From: Acholeplasmataceae bacterium | GTDB lineage: Bacteria; Bacillota; Negativicutes; Acidaminococcales; Acidaminococcaceae | Length of the DNA stretch: 7,902 nt | Direction: 5' to 3' | Assembly (NCBI GenBank): GCA_012719555.1 | Contig: JAAYAE010000097.1 | Coordinates: 1-7,902, forward strand | Shown here: positions 1 to 6,706 of the stretch, one piece after another | Numbering within the stretch: position 1 is the stretch's first letter | How the letters are laid out: each line of letters starts with the position of its first letter | Made by a program: the position numbers and the translations under genes | The notes under the pieces: model-generated | Databases searched by the model: none | Seen by the model: the letters and a program-made list of their open reading frames with translations, nothing else | What the model was told of the DNA's origin: nothing

Positions 1-905
1 GCAAGGGTAATGCTTGCTATGTAACAGCAGTTAAACAAGGGGTTACCTTTTCTGAAAAAGGAGAACCAGCACATTCTTCGTGGGTGAAGCTGGAGTTGAA
101 ATTATTGGCTGACGTAGGCATGGTAGGATATCCCAGCGTGGGTAAATCAAGTATCGTATCCAGAGTGTCTGCTGCCCGTCCCGATATAGCGGCGTATCAC
201 TTCACTACGTTGACACCGGTTTTAGGCGTAGTGCGCATTGATTCTGAACGTAGTTTCGTATTGGCCGATTTACCGGGACTTATTGAGGGTGCGGCTTCGG
301 GAGTAGGATTGGGACATGACTTTTTGCGTCATATAGAACGCACTAAAGTTATTCTTCATGTACTAGATGTATCAGGCATGGATGGACGCGACCCTATAGA
401 AGATTTTGACAAGATAAATAAGGAATTAGCTTTATATAGCGAAAGATTAGCTAAACGTCACCAGTTAGTAGTTGCCAACAAAATGGATTTACCTGATGCT
501 CAAGAAAATTATGAAAGAGTAGCAGAATATGTGACGAGTAAGGGCTACGAAATAATGAAGGTTTCAGCGGCAACAGGTGAAGGATTACAAGCACTTATGT
601 ACAAGGCTTACGAGATGCTGCAAAATTTTGTGCCTGACGAAATAGAAATTGCTGAGGCAGCAGCTCCAGGAAATCCCGATGCTTTTGAAATTGTTCCCTG
701 TGAGGATGCTAATTATGAGATTAAAGGGAAAAACATTGAGCGTTTGGTGGCAATGACTAATTTTGATAATGAAGAAGCATTGTATCGTTTCCAATTAATT
801 TGGCGCAAACTAGGTATTGAAGCGGCATTGAAGGCTAAGGGAGTAAAAGAGGGTCAATCAATACGTATTCGCGATATGGTTTTCGAATATAAAGAGCAAG
901 AATAA
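1..905 (+). CDS. obg: Obg-family GTPase (ribosome assembly/stress), 5' end missing
   Basis: This is the C-terminal 300 codons of an Obg/CgtA GTPase, a ribosome-associated P-loop GTPase involved in 50S maturation and stress control. The frame is open from base 3. The first visible residues (KGNACYV...FSEKGEP) match the end of the glycine-rich Obg fold, so the gene starts upstream of the window, and the GTG at 84 is internal and not a start. The G domain shows G1 GYPSVGKS (126-149), the switch threonines FTTLTP (from about 201), G3 DLPGLIEGA (from 267), G4 NKMD (477-488) and G5 SAATGEG (564-584). From about 680 a C-terminal OCT domain follows (FEIVP..., then YRFQLIWRKLGIEAAL...GVKEGQSIRI), and the protein ends DMVFEYKEQE. 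proB begins 16 bases after the stop, suggesting co-transcription. The family call is secure; the symbol could equally be obgE or cgtA. Confidence 0.96.
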   Translation, partial: KGNACYVTAVKQGVTFSEKGEPAHSSWVKLELKLLADVGMVGYPSVGKSSIVSRVSAARPDIAAYHFTTLTPVLGVVRIDSERSFVLADLPGLIEGAASGVGLGHDFLRHIERTKVILHVLDVSGMDGRDPIEDFDKINKELALYSERLAKRHQLVVANKMDLPDAQENYERVAEYVTSKGYEIMKVSAATGEGLQALMYKAYEMLQNFVPDEIEIAEAAAPGNPDAFEIVPCEDANYEIKGKNIERLVAMTNFDNEEALYRFQLIWRKLGIEAALKAKGVKEGQSIRIRDMVFEYKEQE

Positions 906-921
906 AAGGCAGGTATTAACC

Positions 922-2046
922 GTGAACAGAGAAGTGTTGGTAAAAGCCAAAAGAATAGTCGTAAAGGTTGGGACAAGTACTATTACTTATCCAAACGGCA
1001 AAATGAATTTCACGCAGATAGAACGATTGGCCAGAGAATTGACTGACCTTAGTAATCAGGGCAGGGAAATTATTCTGGTAACTTCAGGCGCTGTAGCTGT
1101 AGGAGTAGATCGCCTGGGACTTGCCGAAAAACCAAAGACTATTCCGGGAAAACAAGCTGCTGCTGCTGTAGGACAGGGCATTTTGATGCATGTGTACGAA
1201 AAGTTATTTGGAGAATATGGCCAGATAGTTGCTCAGGTACTTTTGACCAAGGGAGATGCTGTTGACAGGCATCGCTACACTAATTCACGTAATACTTTTC
1301 AAGCGTTGCTAGAGCAGAAGGTCATCCCCATAGTTAACGAGAATGATGTTGTTGCTTTGGATGAACTAAAAATAGGCGATAACGATAATATGTCGGCGTT
1401 AGTAGCAGGTATTGTAGATGCGGATGTCGATATTATTTTATCCGATGTGGCAGGTCTCTACACCGCTAATCCTCAGACTAATCCATCTGCTACCTTGCTT
1501 TCTGAAGTAACTGATATTACTCCGGAAATAGAAGCCAGTGCAGGCGGCGCAGGCACAAAAAATGCCGTGGGCGGTATGTTTACAAAACTACAAGCCGCTA
1601 AAGCCGCAGTTAGTTCCGGTATTAATTTAGTTATTGCTTTGGGAGAAGAACCCAATGTTATTACCAGAATTTTAAATGGTGAAGAGGTAGGAACATTATT
1701 TGTTTCCAAGGAAAATCGACTGCAATTCCGCAAACGTTGGTTGGCCTTTGGCGCTCGTATTATGGGCAAAATTGTTGTGGACGCCGGGTGTGCAAATGCA
1801 ATATGTAAGGCAGGTGGGTGTAGTATTTTGCCTGCGGGTATAACCACAGTTGTTGGATGTTTTGAAACTGGAAATACTATTAGCGTAGTTGATGGTGCTG
1901 GCCATGAAATGGCTCGAGGATTAACTAATTACTCTTCTGAGGAATTACATATAATTAAGGGTGCTAAAACGTCAGAAATAGAAGAACTTATTGGGCACAA
2001 ACATTTTGATGAAGTGATTCATCGTGATAATTTGGTTATTTTATAA
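922..2046 (+). CDS. proB: Glutamate 5-kinase with C-terminal PUA domain
   Basis: ATP-dependent phosphorylation of glutamate to gamma-glutamyl phosphate, the first and normally proline-inhibited step of proline synthesis in the cytoplasm. The start is GTG at 922, preceded by AAAGG around 906-910. The protein has 374 residues, the usual length for the two-domain form. The amino-acid kinase domain (about 8-260) shows KVGTST (15-20), VTSGAVAVG (53-61), VNENDVV (138-144), GDNDNMSA (152-159) and LSDVAGLYTANP (173-184). The PUA domain (about 283-361) begins GKIVVDAG and is followed by the conserved end IHRDN. Two details stand out: the nucleotide-loop segment reads AVGGMFTK (215-222) where GTGGMxTK is usual, and the PUA domain carries four cysteines (290, 295, 300, 313). 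proA follows after 66 bases, the standard pairing, as the two enzymes hand over an unstable intermediate. Confidence 0.97.
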   Translation: MNREVLVKAKRIVVKVGTSTITYPNGKMNFTQIERLARELTDLSNQGREIILVTSGAVAVGVDRLGLAEKPKTIPGKQAAAAVGQGILMHVYEKLFGEYGQIVAQVLLTKGDAVDRHRYTNSRNTFQALLEQKVIPIVNENDVVALDELKIGDNDNMSALVAGIVDADVDIILSDVAGLYTANPQTNPSATLLSEVTDITPEIEASAGGAGTKNAVGGMFTKLQAAKAAVSSGINLVIALGEEPNVITRILNGEEVGTLFVSKENRLQFRKRWLAFGARIMGKIVVDAGCANAICKAGGCSILPAGITTVVGCFETGNTISVVDGAGHEMARGLTNYSSEELHIIKGAKTSEIEELIGHKHFDEVIHRDNLVIL

Positions 2047-2053
2047 ATTATAG

Positions 2054-2071
2054 TAATAGCGTGCGTTATTA
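2054..2071 (+). other. Small hairpin in the proB-proA gap
   Basis: TAATAGC (2054-2060) can pair with GTTATTA (2065-2071), including one G-U pair, around the tetraloop GTGC. It has no T tract behind it, so it is not an intrinsic terminator. It lies 31 bases before the strong proA ribosome site (AGGAGGG, 2102-2108, four bases before the ATG). A role in RNA stability or in setting the proB/proA ratio is possible but unsupported, and so short a weak stem can occur by chance in AT-rich DNA. Confidence 0.3.
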
Positions 2072-2112
2072 GGTGTTAGCGGTACTTTATATTTCTACAA
2101 TAGGAGGGAAAT

Positions 2113-3366
2113 ATGGGTGTTCAGGAAACAGTAAGGGAACAAGCACTAGAAGCTAAATATGCTGAAATTGATTTAGCTTTGCTATCTGATCAAATAAAAA
2201 ACAAAATATTATTTGCCATGGCAGATGCTCTGATAATTGAGCAGGGCCGAATTTTGAATGCAAATGCTTTGGATATGAAACTAGGCCGTGAAAAAGGAAT
2301 GAGAGGTTCTTTTTTGGATCGCTTGCTTTTGACTGATGTTCGGTTGGAAGCTATAGCCGATGGTTTACGCAAAGTAGCACAACTGCCTAATCCGGTTGGT
2401 CAAATAGTGGATGGCAGGACTTTGCCAAATGGGCTGACTATCACGAAGGTTAAGGTGCCCTTGGGTCTTATTGGCATTATCTATGAGGCTAGGCCAAATG
2501 TAACGGCAGATGCTATAGGTTTGTGTATTAAGTCAGGCAACGCAGTAATTTTAAAAGGCGGTTCCGAGGCTATTAATTCTAATAAAGTCATTAGTGATGT
2601 ACTGGCCGTAGCAGGAGAGCATGCCGGTATGCCCAAAGGTGCGATTCAATTTATTAACACAGCTGATCGTACTGCGGTAGATGCGTTGATAACTTTAAAT
2701 GGTTTGGTAGATGTTGTTATTCCACGTGGCAGCGCTGGTCTAATTCAAATGGTAGTAAAAAATAGTACCGTTCCTGTTATTGAAACGGGTGCTGGTGTTT
2801 GTCATACTTATGTAGATTTTTCGGCTAATGTGGATATGGCGGTTGCCATTGCTTTTAATGCTAAAGTTTCTAGGCCATCTACTTGTAACGCCATGGAAAC
2901 ATTGCTGGTACATAAAGATATTGCAGAGAAGTTTATGCCACTTATGCTAGCTAAATATAAGCAAGCCGGTGTCATTATTATTGGTGATGATGGCTCTCGA
3001 AAATATGATGACAAAATTGATGCGGCTACCGAAAGTGCGTGGGGAACTGAATATGGTGATTTACACGTGAACGTGAAAATTGTCAATAGTATGGAGGAAG
3101 CCATAGAGCATATACGTAAATATGGCACAGGTCATTCTGAGGCCATTGTAACGGAAAATTATGCTAATGCTAGGAGATTTCAGGCGGCTATTGATGCAGC
3201 GGCAGTTTATGTAAATGCGTCAACACGCTTTACTGATGGATTCGAATTCGGTTTTGGTGCAGAAATTGGTATTAGTACACAAAAACTTCATGCCAGAGGG
3301 CCTATGGGATTACCTGAGCTTACAACTTTCAAATATTTAATTAATGGGAATGGTCAAATAAGGTAA
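2113..3366 (+). CDS. proA: Gamma-glutamyl phosphate reductase
   Basis: NADPH-dependent reduction of gamma-glutamyl phosphate to glutamate-5-semialdehyde, the second step of proline synthesis. It belongs to the aldehyde dehydrogenase superfamily and acts with ProB in the cytoplasm. The 417-residue length equals that of E. coli ProA. Visible family motifs are YEARPNVTADA (124-134), LKGGSEA (147-153), IPRGSAGLI (203-211), the catalytic-cysteine segment SRPSTCNAMETLLVH with Cys258, KYGTGHSEAIVT (336-347), NASTRFTDG (369-376) and the long C-terminal signature starting FGAEIGISTQK (381-391). The ATG at 2113 is fixed by the excellent AGGAGGG site four bases upstream. It is the last gene of the obg-proB-proA run, with a hairpin terminator beginning five bases after the stop. 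No lesion is seen. Confidence 0.98.
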   Translation: MGVQETVREQALEAKYAEIDLALLSDQIKNKILFAMADALIIEQGRILNANALDMKLGREKGMRGSFLDRLLLTDVRLEAIADGLRKVAQLPNPVGQIVDGRTLPNGLTITKVKVPLGLIGIIYEARPNVTADAIGLCIKSGNAVILKGGSEAINSNKVISDVLAVAGEHAGMPKGAIQFINTADRTAVDALITLNGLVDVVIPRGSAGLIQMVVKNSTVPVIETGAGVCHTYVDFSANVDMAVAIAFNAKVSRPSTCNAMETLLVHKDIAEKFMPLMLAKYKQAGVIIIGDDGSRKYDDKIDAATESAWGTEYGDLHVNVKIVNSMEEAIEHIRKYGTGHSEAIVTENYANARRFQAAIDAAAVYVNASTRFTDGFEFGFGAEIGISTQKLHARGPMGLPELTTFKYLINGNGQIR

Positions 3367-3370
3367 TATA

Positions 3371-3419
3371 AAAAAAGTGGCGGGTATGTGAAGAAAAAAC
3401 ATTATTCTGTCACTTTTTT
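3371..3419 (+). terminator. Intrinsic terminator after proA, possibly bidirectional
   Basis: AAAAAAGTGGC (3371-3381) pairs with GTCACTTTTTT (3409-3419), with one G-U pair. The stem can be extended inward by GGG/TTC with further wobbles and by a short ATGT/ACAT helix around an A-rich loop. The T run on the plus strand and the matching A run on the 5' side would allow termination in either direction. It starts five bases after the proA stop and separates the proline genes from the exporter unit. The long stem is A/T-heavy and contains G-U pairs, so efficiency may be modest. Confidence 0.7.
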
Positions 3420-3486
3420 AATGTATATTAGTGGAAAATAAAAGCATTAAAATTACAGTTGCTATTATATTTAGTTGGAAAGTGAG

Positions 3487-4587
3487 ATGGCCATGGTGAA
3501 GTTTCTAAAAAACAACAAATATCTAATAATAATTGTCCTTGTGCTCATTGCAGCAGGTTTTGGTGGATATAAATACTACCAAAATAAAGAAAAGGCTAGT
3601 GAACCGGTAGTAAAGACCGCTGCTGTAGAGCGGGGTAACGTACGAAAAACCATTTCTGCAACCGGCGCTTTAAGTGCTGTTGATAACGTTGATATTAACT
3701 CCAAAATAACAGGCCGTATTACAAAGGTGTTCGTAGTGGAAAATCAACAAGTACAGGCTGGGCAAAAGTTGGTGCAGCTAGATGACACAACTTTATTAGC
3801 TACACAAAAACAAAAAGAAGCTTTGCTTACTGACGCCACCGCTAAATATAATAGATATAAAGTTTTGATTAGCCAGGGAGCTATTGCCCGTAGTGATTAT
3901 GATACAGCTGAAGCTGATTATATCGTGGCTAAAGCAGATTATGATAGTGCTGTATCTAATACAAAAGATACAACCATTTATGCGCCTATTTCCGGCTCCA
4001 TTATAGGTAAACCCACACCGGTTGGGCAGACAGTATCCTCCGGTATTTCTACGCCTCAGGTTTTGATGTCGGTAGCAAACTTAGATAAAATGCAAATAGA
4101 ATTAATGGTGGATGAATCTGATATTGGTCAAGTTGTGGCAGGGCAAAAGGTTGAATTTACGGTGGATTCTTATACTGATCGTACTTTTACCGGCAAGGTC
4201 CGCCTAATATCCCGTAGTGCTACAACGACGAATAATGTTATATATTATAAAGTATATGTTGATGTTGACGATGCTGATGGCAAATTGTTGCCAACTATGA
4301 CGGCTAGAGCAAATATTGTAGTGGGTGAAAAAGATGATGTCCTAATGGTGCCGACTACTTGCCTGCGTACTGAAGGAAAACAAAAATACGTACAAGTATA
4401 TGATGAAAAAACTAAAGCGATAACTAATGTAAATGTAGAATTAGGAATGACCGGTGATGACAGTGTCGAGGTTACCGGAAACTTGCAAGAAGGACAGAAA
4501 TTGTTAGTTAAGGCGACTAAAGTTACTACTACAACTCAAAAAAATAACATACTTGGTGGCGGCGGACCACACGGGCCGGGCATGTAA
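3487..4587 (+). CDS. HlyD/MacA-type membrane-fusion adaptor of an ABC exporter
   Basis: Adaptor subunit of a MacAB/YknXYZ-type ABC exporter, anchored in the cytoplasmic membrane with its body outside. Counting from ATG 3487 (366 residues), a short basic N-terminus is followed by one membrane span (about 12-29, LIIIVLVLIAAG). The first half of a biotinyl-lipoyl domain follows (about 62-102, NSKITGRITKVFV then VQAGQKLVQLDD), then a rather short alpha-hairpin (about 103-161). The second lipoyl half is IYAPISGSIIGKP with PVGQTV, and beta-barrel and membrane-proximal domains run to about 348. The tail is glycine-rich (GGGGPHGPGM). The start is uncertain: a TTG at 3475 has no ribosome site, while ATG 3487 has GGAAAG four bases upstream and ATG 3493 has GTGAG six bases upstream. 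There is no lipobox cysteine. The ATPase starts 16 bases downstream. Substrate unknown. Confidence 0.9.
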   Translation: MAMVKFLKNNKYLIIIVLVLIAAGFGGYKYYQNKEKASEPVVKTAAVERGNVRKTISATGALSAVDNVDINSKITGRITKVFVVENQQVQAGQKLVQLDDTTLLATQKQKEALLTDATAKYNRYKVLISQGAIARSDYDTAEADYIVAKADYDSAVSNTKDTTIYAPISGSIIGKPTPVGQTVSSGISTPQVLMSVANLDKMQIELMVDESDIGQVVAGQKVEFTVDSYTDRTFTGKVRLISRSATTTNNVIYYKVYVDVDDADGKLLPTMTARANIVVGEKDDVLMVPTTCLRTEGKQKYVQVYDEKTKAITNVNVELGMTGDDSVEVTGNLQEGQKLLVKATKVTTTTQKNNILGGGGPHGPGM

Positions 4588-5143
4588 GTAAAGGAGCAGG
4601 CTAATGGCAGTCATTGAATTAAAGGATATAATGAAGACTTACGTTATGGGTGATTCTATTGTGCATGCTTTGGATCATGTGACTGTTAATTTTGAAGTAG
4701 GTGTTTTTACAGCCATTATGGGACCATCCGGTTCCGGAAAGTCTACTATGATGAATATTTTAGGATGTTTGGATCGTCCAACATCAGGACAATATTATTT
4801 AGATGGTAAGGACGTAGCCGGATATACTGACGACGAATATGCGAAAACTCGTAATCGTAAAATAGGCTTTGTTTTTCAGAACTTCAATTTGTTATCAAGA
4901 ATTAGTGCTTTGGATAATGTAGCATTACCATTGATTTATGCCGGTATTGACTATGATGAACGTTGTGAAAGAGCAAAAAAAGCTTTGGAATCAGTAGGTT
5001 TAGGCGATCGCCTAGAGCATAAACCAAATGAAATGTCAGGAGGTCAAAGGCAACGTGTAGCAATCGCCAGGGCGCTTATTAATAATCCGGCTATTGTTAT
5101 GGCCGATGAACCTACGGGCAATTTAGACAGCAAATCTACTTTT

Positions 5144-5146
5144 TAA
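5144..5146 (+). other. Premature in-frame stop (TAA) in the ABC ATPase gene
   Basis: The TAA follows ...SKSTF and precedes IIDIF... in one unbroken frame. The family normally has Glu here. The stop lies in TTTTTAAA (5140-5147), which is repeated exactly at 5157-5164; before the presumed G-to-T change the first copy would have read TTTTGAAA. No slippage of the T run can bypass the stop and return to the correct frame without a compensating shift. Confidence 0.85.
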
Positions 5147-5275
5147 ATAATTGATATTTTTAAAGAATTAAATGCTCAAGGCAGAACGATAATTATGGTA
5201 ACTCATGAACCGGAGATTGGTGAAATGACAGAAAGAATCGTCACTATGCGTGATGGCAAGATGGTTAGTGATGAA

Positions 5276-5281
5276 CGGAGG
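5276..5281 (+). promoter_or_regulatory. Ribosome binding site of the permease, inside the end of the ATPase gene
   Basis: CGGAGG, nine bases before the permease ATG at 5291, forms the last two codons of the ATPase frame (Arg-Arg) just before its TAG. In an intact gene, ribosomes finishing the ATPase would pass over this site, so the two subunits are probably translationally coupled. With the TAA at 5144, translation ends about 130 bases earlier, which could lower permease synthesis. Confidence 0.7.
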
Positions 5282-5290
5282 TAGCCTCTA

Positions 5291-6505
5291 ATGTTTCAAG
5301 AATGTATAAAAATGGCCATTGATGGCATGATTACGAATAAACTTCGTACTTTCTTGACCATGCTAGGCATTGTTATTGGTGTTGGTGCTGTTATTGCCAT
5401 GGTTTCGTTGGGGTTTGGTATGCAGGAGCAGGTTAAAAACAATATTTCTAGTTTAGGTAGTAATTTGCTTATTGTTATGTCAGGAGGTCGTACTGCGTCC
5501 GGTGCAAGAATAGCAGCAGGCAGTGGTTCTAAGCTTACCTATGACGATGCCAAAGCTATTGAAAAAAATGTTGATGGGGTTAAATATGTGGCGCCTTCCG
5601 TGCAAGCTAGTTATCAGTTGGTTGTAGGCAATCAAAACTGGACCTCTACTGTAGAAGGAACTACACCCAATATTATTGATATTAGAAGTTTTAAAATAGA
5701 CGATGGACATATGTTTACGGACAGAGATTTAAACAGCAGAAGCCGTGTTTGTGTTATCGGACAGACTGTCGTTGATAATTTATATCCTGAAGGGTCACCT
5801 GTAGGAAAAATAATTCGCATAAACAAGTCGCCTTTTCAAGTTATTGGCACATTGGCGGCCAAAGGCCAATCAGCTAATGGACAAGATCAAGATGACGTGG
5901 TATATATTCCCTTAACTACTGCTCAGCAAAGAGTAATGGGCATTACTTATATTAGAAATATAACAGTTCAAGCTGAAAACGAGAACACCGTGGATTCAGC
6001 ACAAGCTGATATTGAAGCTTTGCTGCGTACAAGGCATAAGATCAAAGCAGGCGGAGACGATGATTTTACCGTCAGAAACTTATCTGCCTTAATGGAGACC
6101 ATGGTTGAAACTACCGGTACAATAACTTTGCTGTTAGGTATTATTGCTGCTATTAGTTTATTAGTTGGCGGTATTGGTATTATGAATATTATGTTGGTAT
6201 CTGTTACAGAACGAACAAGAGAAATTGGTATTAGAAAGGCTTTGGGAGCAACCTATAATAACGTTTTATTACAGTTTCTTATTGAAGCGGTAGTTATAGG
6301 TGTTGCCGGCGGTATTATCGGCACAATTTTTGGTGTTGTCACAGCGTTGGTCATTGCAAATTTTGCCGGTTGGAGTGCGGTAATTTCTGTTTGGGCTATT
6401 ATTATTGCTGTGGTTTTTTCCGTTGGCATCGGCTTGTTCTTTGGTATTTACCCAGCTAGACAAGCGGCATTGCTGGACCCCATTGATGCATTGCGTTATG
6501 AATAA
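5291..6505 (+). CDS. MacB/FtsX-type ABC transporter permease
   Basis: Membrane subunit of the exporter, 404 residues, with the type VII ABC (MacB) layout. TM1 lies at about 21-43 (FLTMLGIVIGVGAVIAMVSL). A large extracytoplasmic MacB periplasmic-core domain follows (about 45-272, including VVYIPLTTAQQR). Three further spans lie at about 276-304, 327-357 and 364-388. The FtsX-type coupling segment RTREIGIRKALGA (308-320) and the C-terminal YPARQAALLDPIDALRYE (387-404) are textbook family sequences. In E. coli MacB the ATPase is fused to the permease; here they are separate genes, as in YknY/YknZ and many Gram-positive systems. The reading frame is intact although its partner ATPase gene is broken. 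The last eight bases overlap the start of a small membrane-protein gene. Such permeases drive an adaptor by mechanotransmission; the substrate cannot be told from sequence. Confidence 0.95.
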   Translation: MFQECIKMAIDGMITNKLRTFLTMLGIVIGVGAVIAMVSLGFGMQEQVKNNISSLGSNLLIVMSGGRTASGARIAAGSGSKLTYDDAKAIEKNVDGVKYVAPSVQASYQLVVGNQNWTSTVEGTTPNIIDIRSFKIDDGHMFTDRDLNSRSRVCVIGQTVVDNLYPEGSPVGKIIRINKSPFQVIGTLAAKGQSANGQDQDDVVYIPLTTAQQRVMGITYIRNITVQAENENTVDSAQADIEALLRTRHKIKAGGDDDFTVRNLSALMETMVETTGTITLLLGIIAAISLLVGGIGIMNIMLVSVTERTREIGIRKALGATYNNVLLQFLIEAVVIGVAGGIIGTIFGVVTALVIANFAGWSAVISVWAIIIAVVFSVGIGLFFGIYPARQAALLDPIDALRYE

Positions 6506-6692
6506 GAATAAAACAACTTATGCTGAAATATGGCGGGCTTGGATTAAGTATTGTCATGAACCCAAAACTATTTTTGATTTCAAAGACAGGGCAAAGGCCT
6601 TACTTTTATTGGGTATCCTTGCTTTTATTATCTATTTGCTTGTACAAGTTATTTTTACTTGTTATAATATAAAAATAAACTTGGGCACTTAG
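6498..6692 (+). CDS. Small single-span membrane protein, unknown function
   Basis: I do not recognise this 64-residue protein. The ATG at 6498 overlaps the permease stop (6503-6505) by eight bases, the usual geometry for translational coupling. No clear ribosome site precedes it, which also suggests coupling. The frame is open upstream to 6405, but that part is only an out-of-frame shadow of the permease. Residues 1-33 are polar and basic, with two tryptophans (AEIWRAWIKYCHEPKTI). Residues about 34-55 (ALLLLGILAFIIYLLVQVIF...) form one strong membrane span, followed by a short tail (NIKINLGT). Positive charges before the span (Lys17, Lys23, Lys29, Arg31, Lys33) predict the N-terminus in the cytoplasm. 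nadD starts 14 bases after the stop. It could be an accessory of the exporter or an unrelated small membrane protein; nothing decides this. Confidence 0.7.
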   Translation: MNKNKTTYAEIWRAWIKYCHEPKTIFDFKDRAKALLLLGILAFIIYLLVQVIFTCYNIKINLGT

Positions 6693-6706
6693 AGAGGAAT
6701 GCTGAA

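Larger units (their letters stand above)
4604..5284 (+). pseudogene. MacB/YknY-type ABC transporter ATPase interrupted by in-frame TAA
   Basis: Nucleotide-binding subunit of the exporter (LolD/MacB/YknY family). It starts at ATG 4604 behind AAAGGAG (4590-4596). Residues 1-180 carry Walker A GPSGSGKST (40-48), Q-loop FQNFNLL (Gln92), signature MSGGQRQRVAIARAL (144-158), Walker B IVMADEP with Glu169, and D-loop GNLDS (172-176). Codon 181 is TAA (5144-5146). The same frame then continues with IIDIFKELNAQGRTIIMVTH, including the switch histidine at codon 201 (5204-5206), and ends ...RDGKMVSDERR at TAG 5282-5284. That gives 226 codons, the usual family length. Homologues have Glu at the stop position, so one G-to-T change (GAA to TAA) explains it; a frameshift does not. 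The 180-residue product would lack the H-loop and the C-terminal strand and helix, and should not hydrolyse ATP normally. A sequencing error or suppression cannot be excluded. A strict stop-to-stop caller would annotate only 4604-5146. Confidence 0.85.

Noticed and set aside
84..86. GTG as the start of the Obg protein
   Set aside because: The frame is open from base 3 and the residues before it match the end of the Obg fold, so the GTG is an internal valine codon.
1473..1847. Minus-strand open frame of 124 codons within proB
   Set aside because: It is the complement of strongly conserved proB sequence, has no ribosome site, and resembles no known protein. The other minus-strand frames (e.g. 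2808-3128, 5480-5710) are rejected on the same grounds.
3475..3477. TTG as the start of the adaptor gene
   Set aside because: No ribosome site precedes it; ATG 3487 and ATG 3493 have better upstream sequence and give a normal short basic leader before the membrane span.
3421..3486. Promoter for the exporter unit
   Set aside because: TAAAAT (3448-3453) and TATTAT (3463-3468) resemble a -10 box, but neither has a recognisable -35 box at the right spacing. A promoter is expected here after the terminator but cannot be placed.
5139..5164. Programmed frameshift or recoding site at the T run
   Set aside because: The sequence beyond the stop is in the same frame as before it, so a single frameshift would not restore the protein, and no stimulatory structure or SelC/Pyl-type signal fits a TAA.
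5147..5284. Separate gene for the C-terminal ATPase fragment restarting at ATG 5195
   Set aside because: No ribosome site lies before that ATG, and the fragment alone (about 29 residues) would not form a domain; it is the remnant of the interrupted gene.
6405..6497. N-terminal extension of the small membrane protein to 6405
   Set aside because: This part is an out-of-frame reading of the permease C-terminus, which is well-conserved coding sequence; ATG 6498 fits an ordinary stop/start overlap.
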